Positions 6,731 through 9,215 of a stretch of 9,215 nucleotides of DNA are shown here, piece after piece. The stretch is from JALYZC01 sp035997675 (lineage in GTDB: Bacteria; Actinomycetota; Thermoleophilia; Solirubrobacterales; Solirubrobacteraceae): contig DASYIJ010000167.1 in assembly GCA_035997675.1 (NCBI GenBank), positions 1 through 9,215 of the forward strand. The letters are read 5' to 3'. Position 1 is the first letter of the stretch. Each line of letters starts with the position of its first letter. Below the pieces are notes generated by a model. The model was not told the origin of the DNA, made no database searches, and saw only the letters and a list, made by a program, of their open reading frames with translations. The translations under genes and the position numbers were made by a program.

Positions 6731-7720
6731 GTGGAGCAGCTTCGCGTGGAAACCGACCCCTACGTCAACGACCCCGGCCGCTGGGCCCACTCGCTCGTCA
6801 ACCTCGCCGAGATCATGATCCCGTGCCTCGACGCCGCCGGGGCACGGTCGGTCGTCGAGGTCGGCGCCTACGCCGGCGATCTGACGGAGGTGCTCGTCGA
6901 ATGGGCCGCCGGCTCGGATGCGCGGGTCTGGGCGATCGACCCCTCGCCGCAGGACCGGCTCGTCCGCCTGGACGAGCGCGCCGACGAGCTCGAGCTCGTG
7001 CGCGAGACGAGCCTCGCCGCGCTGCCGCACATCCCGCTGGCCGACGCCGTCGTCATCGACGGCGACCACAACCACTTCACGGTCAGCGAGGAGCTGCGCC
7101 TGGTCGCGGAGCGGAGCGCCGGCGGCGATCTGCCGCTGCTCATGTTCCACGACGTGGGCTGGCCCCACGGCCGGCGCGACGATTACTTCGCCGCCGAGCA
7201 GATCCCCGAGGAGCACCGCCAGCCGATCGCCGAGGGCGGCGGGCTGCACCCCGACGAGTCGGGCATCCGACCGGGCGGGCTGCCCTACCGCGGCGCGGCG
7301 GCGAAGGAGGGCGGTCCCGCGAACGGGGTGCTGACCGCGGTCGAGGACTTCGTCGCCCAGCACGAGGGCCTGCGCCTCGCCATCGTGCCGGCGTTCTTCG
7401 GGCTCGGCGTCGTCTGGGACCGGGACGCGCCGTGGGCCGACGCGGTCGCCGACGTCCTCGATCCATGGGACCGCAACCCCTTGGTCGCCCGGCTCGAGGA
7501 GAACCGGGTCTTCCACCTCGCCGAATCGCATTTCCAGCTCGTCCAGGCGGTGATCGCCCAGCAGCGAAACGCCCGTCAGGAGGTCGTGCTCCGGCGCCTG
7601 CTCGCCTCGAGCGCCTTCTCGGTGGCGGAGCGCCTGTCGCGCCTGCGTGACCGCCTCGGCATCGCCACCAAGGAGTCGGTGGTGTCCAAGGACGAGATCC
7701 GCCGGGCGCTCTCGGACTAG
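6731..7720 (+). CDS. Class I SAM-dependent methyltransferase, Methyltransf_24-like
   Basis: The 329-residue product looks like a Methyltransf_24-type methyltransferase, a group found in sugar and natural-product tailoring. The SAM-binding motif is VVEVGAYAGDLTEVL (41-55), with the acidic strand-2 end at AIDPSP (68-73). The family hallmark VVIDGDHNHFTVSEELRLV (107-125) is followed by LLMFHDVGWPHGRRDDY (136-152), whose HD pair commonly takes part in metal or substrate binding. An insert of about 60 residues (150-210), rich in Gly, Pro and Glu, lies before a late strand, LAIVPAFFGLGVVW. The C-terminus carries FHLAESHFQLVQ and a helical SAFSVAERLSRLRDR stretch. GTG 6731 has no ribosome binding site but follows a TANNNT box. 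GTG 6746, five codons later, has GGAG 10 nt upstream and is a real alternative. The stop interlocks with the convergent gene's stop in CTAG. The substrate is unknown. Confidence 0.8.
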   Translation: MEQLRVETDPYVNDPGRWAHSLVNLAEIMIPCLDAAGARSVVEVGAYAGDLTEVLVEWAAGSDARVWAIDPSPQDRLVRLDERADELELVRETSLAALPHIPLADAVVIDGDHNHFTVSEELRLVAERSAGGDLPLLMFHDVGWPHGRRDDYFAAEQIPEEHRQPIAEGGGLHPDESGIRPGGLPYRGAAAKEGGPANGVLTAVEDFVAQHEGLRLAIVPAFFGLGVVWDRDAPWADAVADVLDPWDRNPLVARLEENRVFHLAESHFQLVQAVIAQQRNARQEVVLRRLLASSAFSVAERLSRLRDRLGIATKESVVSKDEIRRALSD

Positions 7721-8622
7721 CGCCGTCGGAGCCGCTCGCGGGCCGCGCGGCGCCACGAGTTGGCCCGCCGCAGCGGGGCGGTGGCGCGCCACCCGATGCT
7801 CTCGGTCATCTCGTCGATCTGGCGCTCGCGGGCATCCCACTGAAGCTGCTTGGAGACCGCGGCCGCCCGCGCGGCCTCGGCCTCGGCCTCGGCGCGGCGG
7901 GCCCGGTGCTTCCAGTCGCCGCCGCCCTGGCCCACCCCGGGCATGCGGCCGTCCCACTTCTCCGCGATCAGCATGTGCGCCTCGACCCACCCCTCGGGGT
8001 CGCTCACCAGGTCGAGCGAGTGGTTGTGGATGGCGCGGAAGTCCTCGGTCATCACCTTGCGGCCGGCCTCGCGGACCTGCAGGCAGTAGTCGACGTCGTA
8101 GCCGTGCAGGCGCCCGAGCGCCTCGTCGAACCGGATGTTGCGGACGGTCCACGGCGACAGGACCATGAGGAAGCCGTCGACCATGTCCACCTCCCCCGTG
8201 CGCGCGTACGGCGGCATCTCGGACGACTTCCACGCGAACCCCGGGAGGTCGCCGCCGCCCGACTCCCAGTAGCGATGGATGAACGATGCCCACGTCACCG
8301 AGCCCTCCCACCAGGCGATGCTGCGCACCCCGATCGCGCCGATGCAGCCGACGACGCCGACGTCCGGGTCGCTGAGCGCACGCCTGACCTTGGCGCAGAA
8401 CTCGGGATCGACGATCTCGGTGTCCTGGTGGACGAGCACCAGCGCCTCGAGGTCGTCGAGGGCGCCGGCCTTCTCCAGCAGGAGGTTGTAGCTGCGAAAG
8501 ATCGAGCTCGCCGCCCGGTAGGCGAACACCGGCGAGTCCGGCTCCGCGGCGAAGCGGATGCCCGGCTCCGCCCAGCGCTCGTAGATGTCCGGAGCGATGA
8601 TGGGACATCCGAAAGCGATCAT
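7717..8622 (-). CDS. GT-A glycosyltransferase, downstream member of a tandem pair
   Basis: The 301-residue protein resembles the 'glycosyltransferase like family' (GT2-related, Glyco_tranf_2_5). It starts MIAFGCPI, has a SYNLLLEKA segment (44-52), and LVLVHQDTEI (61-70), whose HQD stands where other GT-A enzymes have DxD. VGVVGCIGAIGVRSIAWWEG follows (88-107), then a second acidic site EVDMVDGFLMVLS (144-156) and GYDVDYCLQVREAG (174-187), the likely catalytic and acceptor region. The C-terminal 70 residues are charged and helical (HRARRAEAEAEAARA), ending in ESIGWRATAPLRR and an Arg-rich tail that may contact membrane. It is the downstream paralogue of the gene 39 bp upstream, with much of the sequence identical between them. 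The ATG has an excellent GAGGAGG ribosome binding site 8 nt upstream, as expected for an operon-internal gene. Sugar specificity is unknown. Confidence 0.85.
   Translation of the reverse strand: MIAFGCPIIAPDIYERWAEPGIRFAAEPDSPVFAYRAASSIFRSYNLLLEKAGALDDLEALVLVHQDTEIVDPEFCAKVRRALSDPDVGVVGCIGAIGVRSIAWWEGSVTWASFIHRYWESGGGDLPGFAWKSSEMPPYARTGEVDMVDGFLMVLSPWTVRNIRFDEALGRLHGYDVDYCLQVREAGRKVMTEDFRAIHNHSLDLVSDPEGWVEAHMLIAEKWDGRMPGVGQGGGDWKHRARRAEAEAEAARAAAVSKQLQWDARERQIDEMTESIGWRATAPLRRANSWRRAARERLRRR
7993..8024 (+). repeat. Direct repeat copy 1 within tandem glycosyltransferase genes
   Basis: These 32 nt are identical to 8944-8975, an offset of 951 bp. They encode the SLDLVSDPE region shared by both glycosyltransferases. 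Other exact matches, such as the 20 nt at 7943-7962 and 8893-8912, flank it. They are the nucleotide trace of gene duplication or conversion, not a mobile element. Confidence 0.8.
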
Positions 8623-8630
8623 CGCGAGGG

Positions 8631-8637
8631 CCTCCTC
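8631..8637 (-). promoter_or_regulatory. Strong Shine-Dalgarno (GAGGAGG) for the downstream glycosyltransferase
   Basis: On the minus strand GAGGAGG lies 8 nt before the ATG at 8622, an almost ideal match and spacing. It fixes the start of this gene. It contrasts with the starts at 1485, 5591, 5629 and 6731, which lack such a site, and so marks this gene as translated from inside a longer transcript. Confidence 0.8.
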
Positions 8638-8661
8638 ATCCGCCGGGATTGCCGATCCGGG

Positions 8662-9215
8662 TCAGGACCGGCCGCGACGGCGGGCCTTGCGGAGGATGTT
8701 GAGCCGGCGCAGCGGTCCCGTGAGCCGCCAGCTCGCGCTCTCGATGACCTCCTTGTAGCCGCGCTCGAGCTCGGCGGTGCGGGCCTCGGCCTGGAGCATC
8801 GCCGCGACGGCCTGCGTCCGCGCCACGGCCGCCTCCGCCTCGGCGCGTCGCGCCCGGTGCTGCCAGTCCCCGCCGGCCTCGCCGACGTGGGGCATGCGGC
8901 CGTCCCACTTCTCGGCGATCCGCATGTGCGCCGCGACCCAGGTCTCGGGGTCGCTCACCAGGTCGAGCGAGTGGTGGTGCACGACGCGGACGTCCTCGGT
9001 GACCACCTTGCGGCCGGCGTCGCGGACCTGCAGGCAGAAGTCGAAGTCGTAGCCATGCAGCGACTGCCCCAGCCCTTCGTCGAAGCGGACGTTGCGCACC
9101 GTCCACGGCGACAGGGCGAGCACGAAGCCGTCGACCGTGTCGACCTCTCCGGTCTGGGCGAACGCCGGCAGCTCGTCGGTCTTCCACGACAGGGCCGGAA
9201 GCTCGCCGCCGCCCA
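8662..9215 (-). CDS. GT-A glycosyltransferase, upstream paralogue (5' end outside window)
   Basis: Only the C-terminal 183 residues are in the window. The frame stays open through 9213 and the true start lies to the right. The visible part begins GGGELPALSWKTDELPA and continues with EVDTVDGFVLALSPWTVRN, GYDFDFCLQVRDAGRK and HHHSLDLVSDPETW. The charged helix HRARRAEAEA leads to the ending IESASWRLTGPLRR plus a basic tail. It aligns almost without gaps to the neighbour at 7717-8622 (one extra residue in GQSLHG), so it belongs to the same GT2-related family. A GTG at 9123 is internal: the homologous alignment extends through it to the window edge. It ends 39 bp before the next gene, so the two should be co-transcribed, this one first. 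The two proteins differ most near the C-terminal helix (QAEARTAELERGYKEV against QWDARERQIDEM). Confidence 0.85.
   Translation of the reverse strand, partial: GGGELPALSWKTDELPAFAQTGEVDTVDGFVLALSPWTVRNVRFDEGLGQSLHGYDFDFCLQVRDAGRKVVTEDVRVVHHHSLDLVSDPETWVAAHMRIAEKWDGRMPHVGEAGGDWQHRARRAEAEAAVARTQAVAAMLQAEARTAELERGYKEVIESASWRLTGPLRRLNILRKARRRGRS
8944..8975 (+). repeat. Direct repeat copy 2 within tandem glycosyltransferase genes
   Basis: Second copy of the 32-nt identity at 7993-8024, in the same reading frame of the upstream paralogue. It could support homologous recombination between the two genes, giving deletion or chimeric transferases. That consequence is inference. Confidence 0.8.

Noticed and set aside
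6695..8608. 637-codon minus-strand open frame across the second methyltransferase and a glycosyltransferase
   Set aside because: It joins a shifted frame of the real glycosyltransferase to the antisense of the methyltransferase. It has no conserved motifs.
8641..8660. Possible hairpin in the gap between the two glycosyltransferase genes
   Set aside because: On the minus strand CCGGAT and ATCCCGG pair only with a bulge and there is no T-run. The genes look co-transcribed, so a terminator is not supported.
9121..9123. GTG at 9123 as the start of the rightmost glycosyltransferase
   Set aside because: The frame and its alignment to the paralogue continue upstream to the window edge, so this is an internal valine.
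1..9215. CRISPR arrays, tRNA/rRNA genes, insertion sequences, phage or toxin-antitoxin genes
   Set aside because: No regularly spaced repeats, tRNA-like cloverleaf, transposase motifs or terminal inverted repeats were seen on either strand. The window is explained by ordinary coding genes.

Overview
This is a very GC-rich, almost fully coding bacterial window. It suggests an actinobacterium-like genome, and my best guess is Thermoleophilia (Gaiellales/Solirubrobacterales type). That placement rests on base composition, frequent GTG starts, an LPXTG-type surface peptide, apparently leaderless starts and the style of the glycosyltransferases. It was not tested by any search. No rRNA, tRNA, CRISPR array, transposase or integrase was seen, and no stretch over 300 bases lacks a gene.

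Left block, minus strand (1-1408). A 107-residue secreted peptide with a C-terminal LPATG sorting-like signal is followed by tsaE and tsaB, two genes for the universal t6A tRNA modification. The three genes are chained by two GTGA stop/start overlaps, so they look like one translationally coupled operon. tsaB runs off the left edge.

Middle and right block (1485-9215). This is a cell-surface polysaccharide or glycan locus. It holds a Wzx/MOP-type flippase (+). Next is a 927-residue fusion of a GT2 glycosyltransferase with a WsaF-like rhamnosyltransferase domain (-), then two different class I SAM-dependent methyltransferases (+, +). It ends with two tandem paralogous glycosyltransferases (-, -), the upstream one cut by the right edge. 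A plausible division of labour is that the glycosyltransferases build the glycan, the methyltransferases modify it and the flippase exports the lipid-linked unit. The glycan itself cannot be identified from sequence.

Organisation. Strands alternate and the genes are packed very tightly. There are two convergent overlaps, 18 bp at 2808-2825 and an interlocked CTAG at 7717-7720. There are two short divergent intergenic regions, 76 bp at 1409-1484 and 37 bp at 5592-5628. Five starts at the head of a transcript, or possibly so, have a TANNNT -10-like hexamer only 6-10 nt before the start codon and no well-placed Shine-Dalgarno, except a close GGACGAGG at the LPXTG gene. This suggests leaderless or near-leaderless transcripts. 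The operon-internal glycosyltransferase gene at 8622 instead has a strong GAGGAGG site.

Most notable: a shared ES-x(1,2)-(S/G)WRxTxPLR motif at the C-termini of both paralogous glycosyltransferases and at the N-terminus of the first methyltransferase; the GT2-WsaF fusion with an unrecognised N-terminal beta-rich domain; and the LPXTG peptide coupled to t6A genes.
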